DNA of 64,000 nt from Rhizobium sp. ZPR4 (GTDB lineage Bacteria > Pseudomonadota > Alphaproteobacteria > Rhizobiales > Rhizobiaceae). The notes beneath the pieces were generated by a model, which worked only from the letters and a program-made list of their open reading frames with translations, was not told the origin of the DNA and did not search any database. The translations under genes and the position numbers were made by a program. The stretch lies in assembly GCF_040215725.1 (NCBI RefSeq), contig NZ_CP157969.1:186001-250000 (forward strand). The letters are read 5' to 3'. Below, piece after piece: positions 8,780 through 17,160 of the stretch. Position 1 is the stretch's first letter, and every line of letters begins with the position of its first letter.

Positions 8780-9239
8780 GATCTTGGTCCCTTTAAAAAG
8801 TAATTTCCAGAAATTCTCGGAAAACCCATTGGAACGGCTCTCCGCGATCATTCAGGCGCAGTTCGCACTCTTTTATTGACGCATCCGGTTACTCAAATCC
8901 CGAATTCCATCCATCACGAACGGATGCCAGGACATCACAGTCTACCGATCCTCGGGATCCCTTACAGGCCGCCGCTTTAGCGCCCCTAAAAACTCACGGG
9001 GGCGATGGAGACAAGGCCAGCGAACGCACAGATCGGAATTGCAATAGCGATGGATTGCCCGCTCACGGAAGTTCTCTCCAAGATTCAAACGACGTATAGG
9101 AAATTCAAATCACAAAAACCACCCATGATTGCATAGGGATTTTGATCTAGCAAACGCAGTATCGACAGGCCAATCCAATCATGCGCATGACACCCAACGG
9201 GTACGGGAAAGATAGCTCAGCAAATCGCTGGCGCCATGC
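8780..9239 (-). promoter_or_regulatory. leader region of the ECF operon with hairpins
   Basis: A 460-base gap between the S gene and the second phosphoribosyltransferase. On the minus strand it has a CTATAC box (9094-9099), a well-placed 26-codon open frame (8986-9066), and three inverted repeats before the S gene: CGCCCC/GGGGCG (8981-8986 with 8999-9004, enclosing the stop of the small frame), GATCC/GGATC (8947-8951 with 8955-8959), and CATCC/GGATG (about 8909-8927). A long structured 5' leader before an importer often signals attenuation or a riboswitch, but I could not match a known riboswitch consensus. Confidence 0.4.
8986..9066 (-). CDS. possible 26-residue leader peptide upstream of the ECF S gene
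   Basis: A GTG-started frame with a strong ribosome-binding site (GGAGAG, 7 bases before GTG). The peptide begins MSGQSIAIAIPICAFAGL and is almost wholly hydrophobic or small residues. Its stop codon sits in the loop of a CGCCCC/GGGGCG hairpin. It lies about 20 bases downstream of a plausible start of transcription. It could be a translated attenuator or a small membrane protein; a chance frame is also possible. Confidence 0.35.
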   Translation of the reverse strand: MSGQSIAIAIPICAFAGLVSIAPVSF

Positions 9240-9953
9240 TTATATTCGCGCAACGTCTTTCTGGGCGACGGAACGTCTCCGCGGGATCTGACCGATGGGC
9301 TTGTTGACCGAAGCGCGATCTTCCGTCCAAGCATCCTTTTCGGTCGCGGCATCCGGCGTCGCCACTCCGTCGACAATATCGAACTGCGGAATGTGGCTCA
9401 GACTGGTCACCAGCCTGGCATCCTCTCCGAGTAGGTTCCGCCAAGAATGACCTTCGGTCAGAATGGCGCCTGCACCAATTATGTTTGCGCCGGCCCGACG
9501 CACGAGCCTGATTGCCGCCGCCATGCTGGAACCGGTCGCGATGACATCATCGACAACAAGAACGCGTCTGCCTTGAAGCAGCTTTATCGAGCGGCGATCC
9601 AGCAGAAGACGCTGTGGCATTGCGGTCGTGATGGAACGAACATCTTCGACCAAGGCGTCCGCAAGGTGAAATTTGGGTGATTTCTGCAGGATTACGTATT
9701 GATCGATACCAAGGCGCCGCGAGACTTCGATGGCGACAGGGACGCCCAAAGTAGCACTGCCGACGACGATGTCGGGCCGCAACTGCGCAAAATGATGGGC
9801 AAGAGCGTCGCCGACGAGATCTCCGAAGCGGATGCCCATGTCGATTACCATCAGCAATGCGATTGCCCGCCGATCGCTCAGCCGGACGATCGGCAGGCTG
9901 AAATTCTCGCCGGCAACCTGTACCTGATGCGTTTGCGGGGTCTCCAGATACAT
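9240..9953 (-). CDS. phosphoribosyltransferase, paralogue of the 5365-5997 gene
   Basis: A 237-residue type I phosphoribosyltransferase with PRPP loop VLVVDDVIATGSS (about residues 131-143). It matches the other copy through DIVVGxATLGxPVAIEV, YVxLQKSPKxHLA and LLLDRxxIxLLxGxRVLVVDDV, so the two are paralogues. It differs by a 30-residue C-terminal extension rich in charged residues. Start chosen at MYLETPQTHQ, which follows GAAGG at good spacing; a TTG at 9989 has no such site. It is transcribed away from the LysR gene and towards the ECF operon. Confidence 0.85.
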   Translation of the reverse strand: MYLETPQTHQVQVAGENFSLPIVRLSDRRAIALLMVIDMGIRFGDLVGDALAHHFAQLRPDIVVGSATLGVPVAIEVSRRLGIDQYVILQKSPKFHLADALVEDVRSITTAMPQRLLLDRRSIKLLQGRRVLVVDDVIATGSSMAAAIRLVRRAGANIIGAGAILTEGHSWRNLLGEDARLVTSLSHIPQFDIVDGVATPDAATEKDAWTEDRASVNKPIGQIPRRRSVAQKDVARI

Positions 9954-10034
9954 GCTTGCGGCCTTCTTGGCACCATTGATTGCATTCAAATTATTGTCTT
10001 AATAGACACCAGATCACACAATTTTTACAACCAA

Positions 10035-10069
10035 CAAAATTCGTCCGGTGTGTTTCCTTTTCTTCAACG
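10035..10069. repeat. 35-bp element, copy 1 (between PRTase 2 and lysR)
   Basis: This 35-bp stretch recurs in inverted orientation at 11301-11335 with two mismatches. Core blocks are CAAAATTCGT, CGGTGTGTT and CCTTTTCTTCAACG. Similarity continues more weakly to about 10000, including a CTAT-type -10-like box. Read in the direction of the phosphoribosyltransferase gene, the element ends 81 bases before its ATG. It is most likely a shared promoter-proximal regulatory element, perhaps bound by the adjacent LysR protein. Confidence 0.7.
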
Positions 10070-10084
10070 AGGTATACCTTCCGA

Positions 10085-11029
10085 ATGAGCAGACTCCTGT
10101 TTTCTCGCTTCGCGCACTACCTCGACGAGATCGCCAACCATGGCTCGATCAGAAAAGCCGCGGAAAAGCTGAATGTGTCGGCTTCAGCGATCAACAAGCA
10201 GCTCATCAGCGCCGAGGAGGAATTCGGTGTTGCCTTGTTCGAGCGCATGCCGCGCGGCATGCGGCTGACATCGGCGGGCGAATTGCTCGTCAACGGCTAT
10301 AGGGAATGGAATAAAGATCTTTCCCGCATCAAATCCGAAATCGAGGAACTGAAGGGACTGCGCCGCGGCGAGGTGAAAATAGCAGTCTCCCAAGAAACCG
10401 TGCCCGATTTTCTGCCCGCAGTGATTGCGCGGTTCACGAAGGATCATCCTCGTATCCGCAATGCGATCGCAGTGGAGGATTCCGATCGCGTGCGACAACT
10501 GGTCAGGGACGGAGGCGCAGACTTCGGACTGACCTTCAGCCCCCTGCCCTTACCGGGAGTCATTGTTACGCGCTCCGCCGACTTTCATCTCATCGCCATG
10601 CTGCCCGCAGATTCCGGCATCGAGCAACCGGACAGCATCTCCATAGGCGAATTCTTCAAGAAGCCGACGATCGTTCCCGACACCAGCAGTCATCTACGGG
10701 ATGTCGTCGACATTGCCGCGGCGCGCGTCGACATCCGTTTTCAGCCTGTCTTGACGACCAACAGCTTGTCGCTCATGCGTTCCATGGTCCGCGAGGGCTG
10801 TGGTTACGGGGTTACGGCGATCGCTTCCGGCATGGTCCTCCCGCATGAGGACGGATTACACTATTCTCGCATAGCCGACAGCGGCTTGCCGCCAATGGTA
10901 CTTTCCTTGATCGTTGATCCCAGGCGCAGCCTTTCGATGACATCCATCATCGCCCGCAGGTACTTTGAGGAATATCTCGATGAGATCGCAGTTCGAGCCG
11001 GAAAGGTAGCTGCGCATTCATTGGAGTAG
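10085..11029 (+). CDS. LysR-family transcriptional regulator
   Basis: A 314-residue LysR-type regulator with an N-terminal winged helix-turn-helix (GSIRKAAEKLNVSASAINKQLISAEEEFGVALFER, about residues 17-51) and a C-terminal effector domain. Start chosen at MSRLLFSRFAHYLDE, the canonical beginning of the DNA-binding domain, although the frame is open further upstream. It is divergent from phosphoribosyltransferase 2, the usual layout for a LysR protein and its target, so a role in the base-salvage module is inferred. Confidence 0.9.
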   Translation: MSRLLFSRFAHYLDEIANHGSIRKAAEKLNVSASAINKQLISAEEEFGVALFERMPRGMRLTSAGELLVNGYREWNKDLSRIKSEIEELKGLRRGEVKIAVSQETVPDFLPAVIARFTKDHPRIRNAIAVEDSDRVRQLVRDGGADFGLTFSPLPLPGVIVTRSADFHLIAMLPADSGIEQPDSISIGEFFKKPTIVPDTSSHLRDVVDIAAARVDIRFQPVLTTNSLSLMRSMVREGCGYGVTAIASGMVLPHEDGLHYSRIADSGLPPMVLSLIVDPRRSLSMTSIIARRYFEEYLDEIAVRAGKVAAHSLE

Positions 11030-11412
11030 TCAGTCTTCTGCCTGGACAAGATGCTCCTTGCTCGACGATGCCATCCATCATGGCGCTATCTCGTCTCCGT
11101 CAACCTTTTATCAATCAAAGGTAGCATCAATCGCATTTTATTCTCTAGCCTGAGCTGTCAAAGCTCATGTCAATTTTCGTGAGCAGCATGCCGTGGCGCC
11201 GGCGCTCAACATTGTCCATATATTGCGAAATTATTCCGGAGGCCGCTGAAGCAGGCGCCGCTCGACATATTCGGACAAAGGTCGCCAAGGGCCACCCTGC
11301 CGTTGAAGAAAAGGCAACACACCGAACGAATTTTGATGCTTGCAAAAGTTGCACAAGCTCGCGCCTATAGCGAACAATATTTTCTAGTGCTAATTCTCGA
11401 GGTAGCAAGGGA
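11030..11412. other. intergenic region with shared upstream element
   Basis: 383 bases between the LysR gene and the DUF3846-like gene. No convincing coding frame was found. It contains the second copy of the 35-bp element (11301-11335), followed by a diverged promoter-like tail (TTGCAAAAGTTGCAC, then CTATAG at about 11367) leading to the gene at 11413. Confidence 0.6.
11301..11335. repeat. 35-bp element, copy 2 (upstream of DUF3846-like gene)
   Basis: Inverted near-copy of 10035-10069 (two mismatches in 35 bases). Read towards the gene at 11413 it has the same orientation as copy 1 read towards phosphoribosyltransferase 2, and it ends 77 bases before the ATG, against 81 for copy 1. The matched orientation and spacing argue for a shared promoter or operator rather than a chance duplication. 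Confidence 0.7.
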
Positions 11413-11955
11413 ATGGCGAATGATTTTACCCCATACGAGTCCTATAGGAGAACACGAACAGGACTCCGCCTTGTTCCCGCGCCGGAGCCGCGCCTCGTCG
11501 AACGGCAAGCGGAAGAAACTCCCCTGCCTGAGGCCAAGTCATATCTTTTGAGCACAGCCGATGGAACGATCCGGACGGTAATGCTTCCCGCCGGCAACCG
11601 GATCGAACACATCCACAAGTTGGTCGGATCCAGTGGGGTCGACGTCGTCCGCATCGAGGACTCTCATCTTCTCTATGCCGACAATAACAGTCTTATCGAC
11701 GGGCTTTCCAGCGTAGCGGATTTGAAGGGGCACCCCTCGCCGCTGGCCGGCAATCTTCTGATCGTTGGCAAGGATGAAAGCGGTGGGACCGCAAGCGTCA
11801 GTACTGGCATCGACGATGTCGCGTCTTGGTTCACGATCATTCGTCCGGTTTTCCTGCCTGTTTTCGAAACCTTGCGCGAATCTCAAATTCTCAGCACGCG
11901 CGTCATCCGCCTGGACGTTCGCATTGAACGGTCGATCCCGAACATCATCGAATAG
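11413..11955 (+). CDS. DUF3846-like protein of unknown function
   Basis: A 180-residue soluble protein. Residues about 55-120 resemble DUF3846: a short beta strand (TIRTVMLP), IHKLVGSSGVDVVRI, an acidic display strand (HLLYADNN), and GNLLIVGKD at the end of the domain. DUF3846 proteins are known mostly from phages, plasmids and conjugative elements and have no assigned function. The N-terminal 40 residues are charged and probably disordered. The 35-bp element upstream links it to phosphoribosyltransferase 2. The family call is from pattern memory and is moderate. Confidence 0.5.
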   Translation: MANDFTPYESYRRTRTGLRLVPAPEPRLVERQAEETPLPEAKSYLLSTADGTIRTVMLPAGNRIEHIHKLVGSSGVDVVRIEDSHLLYADNNSLIDGLSSVADLKGHPSPLAGNLLIVGKDESGGTASVSTGIDDVASWFTIIRPVFLPVFETLRESQILSTRVIRLDVRIERSIPNIIE

Positions 11956-12149
11956 GTCACGAGAAGATCGACGATCTCACCATGCCAATGATCTTCACCG
12001 CGAACCTTGTTTTTTCTTCGATCAAAGAGCAGCGAGCGCAGGGGAAGGCGGCATAGTCCGCCTGCCCTTGAAAAGGACGAGCCTCAAAGCATTGCCGATG
12101 CAACGGGTTCGGCTCATAGGACAGCGCCTTTCCGAAGAAGGTAAAGCCG

Positions 12150-14498
12150 TTAGAAATCCTCCCACACCGGACTTGCCGCTGGTGAAGTCTTACCGAAAGC
12201 GGAGCGCAATCTTTCGCCCAACGCTCTCTGGCCGGAAAGCTCCGTGCCTTTGTTGGGAGTTGCAGGTACCTTGGCGGACGTTGCCGCTTTCTCCCGTGGA
12301 GAAGCCGCCAGCTGTACTATCTTTCCTGCGGCATGGTCCAATTTGAACTGGGCAAGGCGCGCGGACAGCGATGAAACCTCGCTCGCCAGCGTATGGGTGG
12401 CAGCGTTGGATTCCTCGACCATTGCAGCGTTTTTCTGCGTTGCCTGGTCCATCTGATTGACGGCAGTGTTGATTTCCTGCAGCCCGGTCGATTGCTCTCT
12501 TGCCGATTGCACGATCGCCTGCACATTGCTGTCGATCGATTGCACCTCCTGAACAATCGCGCGAAGCGCCTCCCCTGTCTGACCGACGAGGCTGACGCCT
12601 CTTTTGACCTGATCGCCCGATGAATGGATCAAGGCCTTGATTTCCTTTGCTGCGGTGGCGGAACGCTGCGCCAGTTCCCTGACCTCTTGAGCAACGACCG
12701 CAAACCCCTTGCCGGCCTCGCCCGCACGCGCAGCTTCGACGCCGGCATTCAGCGCCAAGAGATTGGTCTGGAAGGCAATGTCGTCGATGACGCCAATGAT
12801 GTTGGAAATGGACTGGGAAGACTGCTCGATGCCGTTCATGGCCTCGACTGCGCTATGGACGATCTGACCCGACCTCTCGGCATTATCCTTGGTACGGCCG
12901 ACCAGAGCTGCGACCTCTTCGGCACGCGTGGTGGAATCCTTGATGGAGGTCGTGATCTGTTCAAGCGCGGCGGCGGTCTCCTCGACGGAAGCGGCCTGCT
13001 GCTCCGTTCGCTTGGCCAGATCATCCGCACCGGTGCGGATCTCCTCCGATCCGCACTGGATCACCGACGCGTTTTCGGAGAAGGAGATCATGGCCGCCTG
13101 CAGCTTCTCGACCGAGGCATTGAAATTGCCGCGAATTTCATCGAGGGCCGAGGTGAACGGCTGGTCGAGCCGCGCAGTCATGTTTCCGTCGGAAAGCTGC
13201 TCGAGACCGGCAGCCAGCTCACCGACGGCGAATTTCACTTCCGCTTCCTGGGCGTCGCTGATGCGGGCGCGCTCCGCCTGCTCGGCCTGCTGCGCGGCGC
13301 GGCTGGTTTCGGCCTCTCCTTCAAGCCGGACCTTTTCGCGATTATTTTCCAGCAGGATGTGCAATGAGCGGGAAAGGTCGCCGATTTCGTCGCGGGCCTC
13401 ACGATCCTTCAGCGCGACGTTCAAATCGCCGTTGGCAATCCGATCGGTCTCGCCAATGACATTCTCGATACGGCGAACGAAGCGCCGGGCGATCAGCCAG
13501 CCGGCAAGGCCAAGGAGAACAGTGGCGATCGACGTCACTGCTATGGCATTTCTGACAATTGTGTTGACCTGGGCGAAGACCGTAGCTTTCGGAACCGCGA
13601 CGATCGCGTACCACGATATGGCATCGGTCAGCTTTACCGGCTCTGCGACAGCAAAATAGGTGGCGCCGTCAGGGCTGGTGATTTCGCGCTCCGCACCGGG
13701 ATTGGCGATCAGCTGGTCCCAGCCGGCCGTCTCGGCGCCGCCGTCCTTTATGTTCTTTCCGATCAGCGCCGCATCGGGATGACTAATCATGCCGCCCCCG
13801 GCAGTCACCAGACTCATGAAGCCGGTCCCCATTGGATGTATGGCGGAAATCGCTTTCTGAGCATCGTCGAGGGCCATGTCCAGGCCGGCCACGCCCACAG
13901 GCTTTCCACCGATCATGATCGGCTGGGCAATGGAGGTCATCAACACTTGCTTGCCGTCGATTGCGTACGAATAGGGCTCGATGACAACAGTCTTTTGCTG
14001 GGTGAAGGGTAGCTGATAATAATCGCCAGCGCCGGAAACGGTATAGTCGACGAGAGGAACATGGGTGATCTGTCCGCCGCTTCGAACCCAGTAGGGAATA
14101 TAGCGGCCGGTGGCATCATGGCCTTCTTTCCCGACGAAATCCTTGTCTTTTCCATCGAAGGCATTCGGCTCCCAGCCCGTCCAGACACCAAGCGCCATCG
14201 AATTGCTCGCGAGCATATTCTTCAGGATCGCGTCGGCGGTTGCCCGGTTCGCATCGCTGGCATCCTTCATGGTTGCAAGGACACTCTCCAAGGAGTTGAC
14301 GACAGCAATCGCCGCACCAAGGGTCTTTTCCGATCCGGCCGCGGTCGTACTGGCAATCTGGCGCATCTGGTCGAGGCTCGATTGACGAACGGTCGTATAG
14401 GCTGAATCAAACAGGATGGCGGAAGCGGCCACCGTTGCGATGACGCCGCATGCGGCGACGGAAAAGATATTGCGGCTAGTTGCGGATTTCAGAATCAT
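12150..14498 (-). CDS. methyl-accepting chemotaxis protein, dCache sensor
   Basis: A 782-residue chemoreceptor. It has an N-terminal membrane helix (about 10-32), a periplasmic dCache-type sensor (about 35-300, with [10 protein letters not shown] and GVAGLDMAL), a second helix (about 305-328), HAMP domain, and the cytoplasmic signalling hairpin ([37 protein letters not shown], split here across the tip). The C-terminus ends VWEDF, resembling the NWETF-type pentapeptide that tethers CheR/CheB. Dual Cache sensors often bind amino acids or similar small ligands; the ligand here is unknown. It is monocistronic. Confidence 0.95.
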   Translation of the reverse strand: MILKSATSRNIFSVAACGVIATVAASAILFDSAYTTVRQSSLDQMRQIASTTAAGSEKTLGAAIAVVNSLESVLATMKDASDANRATADAILKNMLASNSMALGVWTGWEPNAFDGKDKDFVGKEGHDATGRYIPYWVRSGGQITHVPLVDYTVSGAGDYYQLPFTQQKTVVIEPYSYAIDGKQVLMTSIAQPIMIGGKPVGVAGLDMALDDAQKAISAIHPMGTGFMSLVTAGGGMISHPDAALIGKNIKDGGAETAGWDQLIANPGAEREITSPDGATYFAVAEPVKLTDAISWYAIVAVPKATVFAQVNTIVRNAIAVTSIATVLLGLAGWLIARRFVRRIENVIGETDRIANGDLNVALKDREARDEIGDLSRSLHILLENNREKVRLEGEAETSRAAQQAEQAERARISDAQEAEVKFAVGELAAGLEQLSDGNMTARLDQPFTSALDEIRGNFNASVEKLQAAMISFSENASVIQCGSEEIRTGADDLAKRTEQQAASVEETAAALEQITTSIKDSTTRAEEVAALVGRTKDNAERSGQIVHSAVEAMNGIEQSSQSISNIIGVIDDIAFQTNLLALNAGVEAARAGEAGKGFAVVAQEVRELAQRSATAAKEIKALIHSSGDQVKRGVSLVGQTGEALRAIVQEVQSIDSNVQAIVQSAREQSTGLQEINTAVNQMDQATQKNAAMVEESNAATHTLASEVSSLSARLAQFKLDHAAGKIVQLAASPREKAATSAKVPATPNKGTELSGQRALGERLRSAFGKTSPAASPVWEDF

Positions 14499-14743
14499 AT
14501 CACCACCTTATTGGGTGGCGTTGCGATCGCGCGGCGCGCCCCCCGCGTGCCTCTGACAGAAATAATATTCCGCAAGCGGCAAACAACGATCCAGGCCGCT
14601 TGTATCAGGGTGATGCTAGATATTCTTGATTAAAATTCGGTATCTCCAGGTATAGGCATCGCCGTGCAAACCAGTATAACTTTTGATCACCAAGAAAATG
14701 TCGGAGCTATTTCTCAGAAATTAATGATTTCGTCGCAATGAAT

Positions 14744-14762
14744 GCGACAAAATGGATGTCGC
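14744..14762. promoter_or_regulatory. inverted repeat GCGACA-N7-TGTCGC with ATGGA core
   Basis: Perfect 6-bp arms around AAATGGA, upstream of asnC-ssd-atf. A related arrangement, GACA-N8-TGTC around ATGGATCA, sits before eutB at 27626-27641. Candidate operator shared by the two halves of the ectoine locus. Confidence 0.4.
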
Positions 14763-14774
14763 AGCGCAAAATTA

Positions 14775-14793
14775 GAAATATCTATTATATTTC
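14775..14793. promoter_or_regulatory. inverted repeat GAAATAT-N5-ATATTTC, candidate AsnC/Lrp site
   Basis: Perfect 7-bp arms in an AT-rich patch just before a TTGACC hexamer. The position upstream of an asnC/lrp gene suggests autoregulation. Confidence 0.4.
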
Positions 14794-15020
14794 ACTTGAC
14801 CCGATACCATCGCTTATGAGCGTCACCCGTATTTCCTGCAGACGCGTTTCCAAAGAGCCAAGACCGCTGTGCGATGAGCCGGGTGCATCCGGCAAACACC
14901 AGGTCGTATTTCGAGATCAGCAACACCGGGCCAGTGGCAAATTCCGTGTGGCATGCTTGTCAGTCCTGGCTTCGAGTGCCATTGGTCTGGAAACGACAGG
15001 TGATAACAAGCAGCTTTGAC

Positions 15021-15515
15021 ATGAAACTTGATGCAATTGATCTACGGATACTGGATGCCATTCAGCGCGATGGCCGCATCACCAAGCTCGCGCTGGCCGA
15101 CAAGGTCGGATTGTCGCCGACACCATGCTGGCTACGCCTTCGAAAGCTGGAAAGGGCCGGTATTATCACGGGTTACCATGCACATCTGGCATTGCGTCGC
15201 CTCGCGCCGATCGCCAGCGTCATGGTCGAGGTCACGCTTGCCAATCATCGCCAGGCCGATTTCGAGCGCTTCGAGCGAGCGGTTGCGGCAACGCCGGAGA
15301 TCGTTGCCTGCTGGGCCGTCGGCGGCGGTGTCGATTACATCCTGAAGATCATGGCGGCCGATATCGATGCCTATCAGCGCCTGATCGACGACCTCCTCAG
15401 TCGCGACCTCGGCATCGAACGCTATTTCACCTATATCGTGACCAAGACCGTGAAGGAGGAGACGGTGCTTCCCGTCATCGACCTGCTTTCTCCGGATGCG
15501 CCTGGCGACGAATAG
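15021..15515 (+). CDS. asnC: Lrp/AsnC-family transcriptional regulator of the ectoine locus
   Basis: A 164-residue feast/famine regulator with the N-terminal helix-turn-helix (LDAIDLRILDAIQRDGRI, then LADKVGLSPTPCWLRLRKLE) and the C-terminal ligand-binding domain with ACWAVGGGVDYILKIMAAD. Start chosen at MKLDAID, the canonical family start; the frame is open 49 codons upstream without family similarity. In known ectoine clusters such as that of Ruegeria pomeroyi, asnC, ssd and atf stand together, as here. It probably modulates ectoine catabolic genes in response to an amino-acid intermediate (inference). Confidence 0.88.
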   Translation: MKLDAIDLRILDAIQRDGRITKLALADKVGLSPTPCWLRLRKLERAGIITGYHAHLALRRLAPIASVMVEVTLANHRQADFERFERAVAATPEIVACWAVGGGVDYILKIMAADIDAYQRLIDDLLSRDLGIERYFTYIVTKTVKEETVLPVIDLLSPDAPGDE

Positions 15516-15634
15516 AGAGAGTCTCTACCGACACCATTCACTTTAGGTCCTTTCTCTCTTCCAACTGCCAGCAATGGACAATCTCTCGCGGCGTTCCGTG
15601 GCAGCATCGGGCATCTGGAAAGAGAGACCCGACC

Positions 15635-17131
15635 ATGACCGCGCTCCACGCCCGCGCCACCTATCATGAAGCCCTTTCGCGGTTGAACGACCGCCATCTG
15701 CTGCGAGACCTCTCCTATGTCGCTGGCCGCTGGGTCGCCGGCAACACCAATCAAAGCTTCGAGGTCACTGATCCCGCGTCCTCTGCGACGCTTGCCTGGG
15801 TTGCCGATCTGGGCAGAGACGAAACCGTCTGCGCCATCGACGCCGCGGCAGCTGCCTTTACCGCCTGGCGTTCACTTCTGCCGCAGCAGCGCGCGGCGAT
15901 CCTGCGCCAATGGTATGAGCTCATGCTGGAGGCCCGCGAGGATCTGGCGCTCATCATGACACTGGAACAGGGCAAGCCCTTGGCCGAATCCCGCGGCGAG
16001 ATCGACTATGCCGCAGGCTTCATCGAGTGGTATGCCGAGGAAGCCAAGCGCATCAACGTCGAAAGCGTCACCAGCCATCTGCCCGACACCGAAATGTTCG
16101 TTCGCAGGGAGGCCCTGGGTGTCGTCGGGATTGTCACGCCCTGGAACTTCCCCGCCGCCATGATCACCCGCAAGGCCGCTGCAGCGCTTGCCGCCGGCTG
16201 TACCGTCGTTGCCCATCCATCGTCCGAAACACCCCTGTCGGCGCTGGCACTTGCCGAACTCGGCGAGCGCGCCGGCCTTCCGGCGGGCGTCTTCAACGTC
16301 GTGACTGGCGATGCGGCAACCATCGTCGGCGCCTTCTGTGATGATCCGCGGGTCAGGGCATTGAGCTTCACCGGTTCGACGGGCATCGGCAAATTGATCG
16401 CCGGCCAGTGCGCCGCAAGCATGAAACGGCTTGTCATGGAGCTTGGCGGTCATGCGCCGTTGATCGTCTTTGACGATGCCGATCTCGATCGCGCCGTCGA
16501 TATCGCCGTCAATGCCAAATTCGCGACCTCCGGCCAGGATTGCCTGGCCACCAACCGCATCTTCGTTCAGCGTCCGATCATGGAAGCTTTCGTTGCGGCA
16601 TTCCGCAAGCGCATCGAAGCGCTCAAGGTCGGAAACGGATTGGACGGCACAGTCGATATCGGGCCGTTGATGCATGAACGCGCCATCGCGAAGGTCGAGG
16701 AGCATGTTGCCGATGCGCTGAAGCGCGGCGCGAAGCTTGCGACCGGTGGAAAACGTCACGCTGCCGGCCCGCTCTTCTTCCAGCCGACCTTGCTCGTCGA
16801 TCCCGCGCCGGATGCCCTGATCATGCATGAAGAAACATTCGGGCCTGTCGCCGCCGTGACCGCTTTCGATAGCGAAGACGAGGTCATCGCTCGTGCCAAC
16901 GACACCGAATACGGCCTTGTCGCCTATGTCGTGACGGCGAACGGCGCGCGGCAGATGCGCCTCGGGCGGGCGCTCGAATACGGGATGGTGGCCGTCAACC
17001 GCGTGAAGATCACCGGCGGGCCGATCCCCTTTGGCGGCTGGAAGCAATCCGGCCTCGGCCGCGAGGGCTCCCGCCACGGCATCGAGGCCTTCACCGAGCT
17101 CAAATATCTCTGCGTCGACACGACAGCCTGA
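15635..17131 (+). CDS. ssd: semialdehyde dehydrogenase (Ssd/DoeC-like) of ectoine catabolism
   Basis: A 498-residue NAD(P)-dependent aldehyde dehydrogenase of the succinate-semialdehyde class. The catalytic Cys is 303 (ATSGQDCLATN) and the general base Glu 269 (MELGGHAP). The motif VTPWNFPAAMITRKAAAALAAGC is split here over the cofactor fold. Start at MTALHARATYH. In ectoine degradation this step oxidises aspartate-semialdehyde to aspartate; succinate semialdehyde is an alternative substrate. It lies between asnC and the transaminase, which makes the semialdehyde. Confidence 0.88.
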   Translation: MTALHARATYHEALSRLNDRHLLRDLSYVAGRWVAGNTNQSFEVTDPASSATLAWVADLGRDETVCAIDAAAAAFTAWRSLLPQQRAAILRQWYELMLEAREDLALIMTLEQGKPLAESRGEIDYAAGFIEWYAEEAKRINVESVTSHLPDTEMFVRREALGVVGIVTPWNFPAAMITRKAAAALAAGCTVVAHPSSETPLSALALAELGERAGLPAGVFNVVTGDAATIVGAFCDDPRVRALSFTGSTGIGKLIAGQCAASMKRLVMELGGHAPLIVFDDADLDRAVDIAVNAKFATSGQDCLATNRIFVQRPIMEAFVAAFRKRIEALKVGNGLDGTVDIGPLMHERAIAKVEEHVADALKRGAKLATGGKRHAAGPLFFQPTLLVDPAPDALIMHEETFGPVAAVTAFDSEDEVIARANDTEYGLVAYVVTANGARQMRLGRALEYGMVAVNRVKITGGPIPFGGWKQSGLGREGSRHGIEAFTELKYLCVDTTA

Positions 17132-17160
17132 CGCCCCAATACAAAGGAAGGAACCATAAT

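Larger units (their letters stand above)
14499..15020. promoter_or_regulatory. divergent control region between chemoreceptor and asnC
   Basis: 522 bases without a credible gene. It holds clustered inverted repeats: GTCGCA/TGCGAC (14732-14748), GCGACA/TGTCGC around ATGGA (14744-14762) and GAAATAT/ATATTTC (14775-14793), followed by TTGACC near 14795. The AT-rich GAAATAT repeat is the kind of site bound by Lrp/AsnC proteins, and the ATGGAT core recurs before eutB and enuR. Probably the promoter and operator region of asnC-ssd-atf. Confidence 0.5.

Noticed and set aside
8941..9066. Known riboswitch (TPP, SAM-II, purine, guanidine) before the ECF S gene
   Set aside because: I could not match the conserved core of any of these; only generic hairpins are supported.
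15125..15634. N-terminal extension of the semialdehyde dehydrogenase frame
   Set aside because: It overlaps asnC and lacks family similarity; MTALHARATYH at 15635 is the plausible start.
15872..17077. 401-codon minus-strand frame
   Set aside because: Antisense to the semialdehyde dehydrogenase, which has clear catalytic motifs; the minus frame has no family likeness and is a high-GC shadow.
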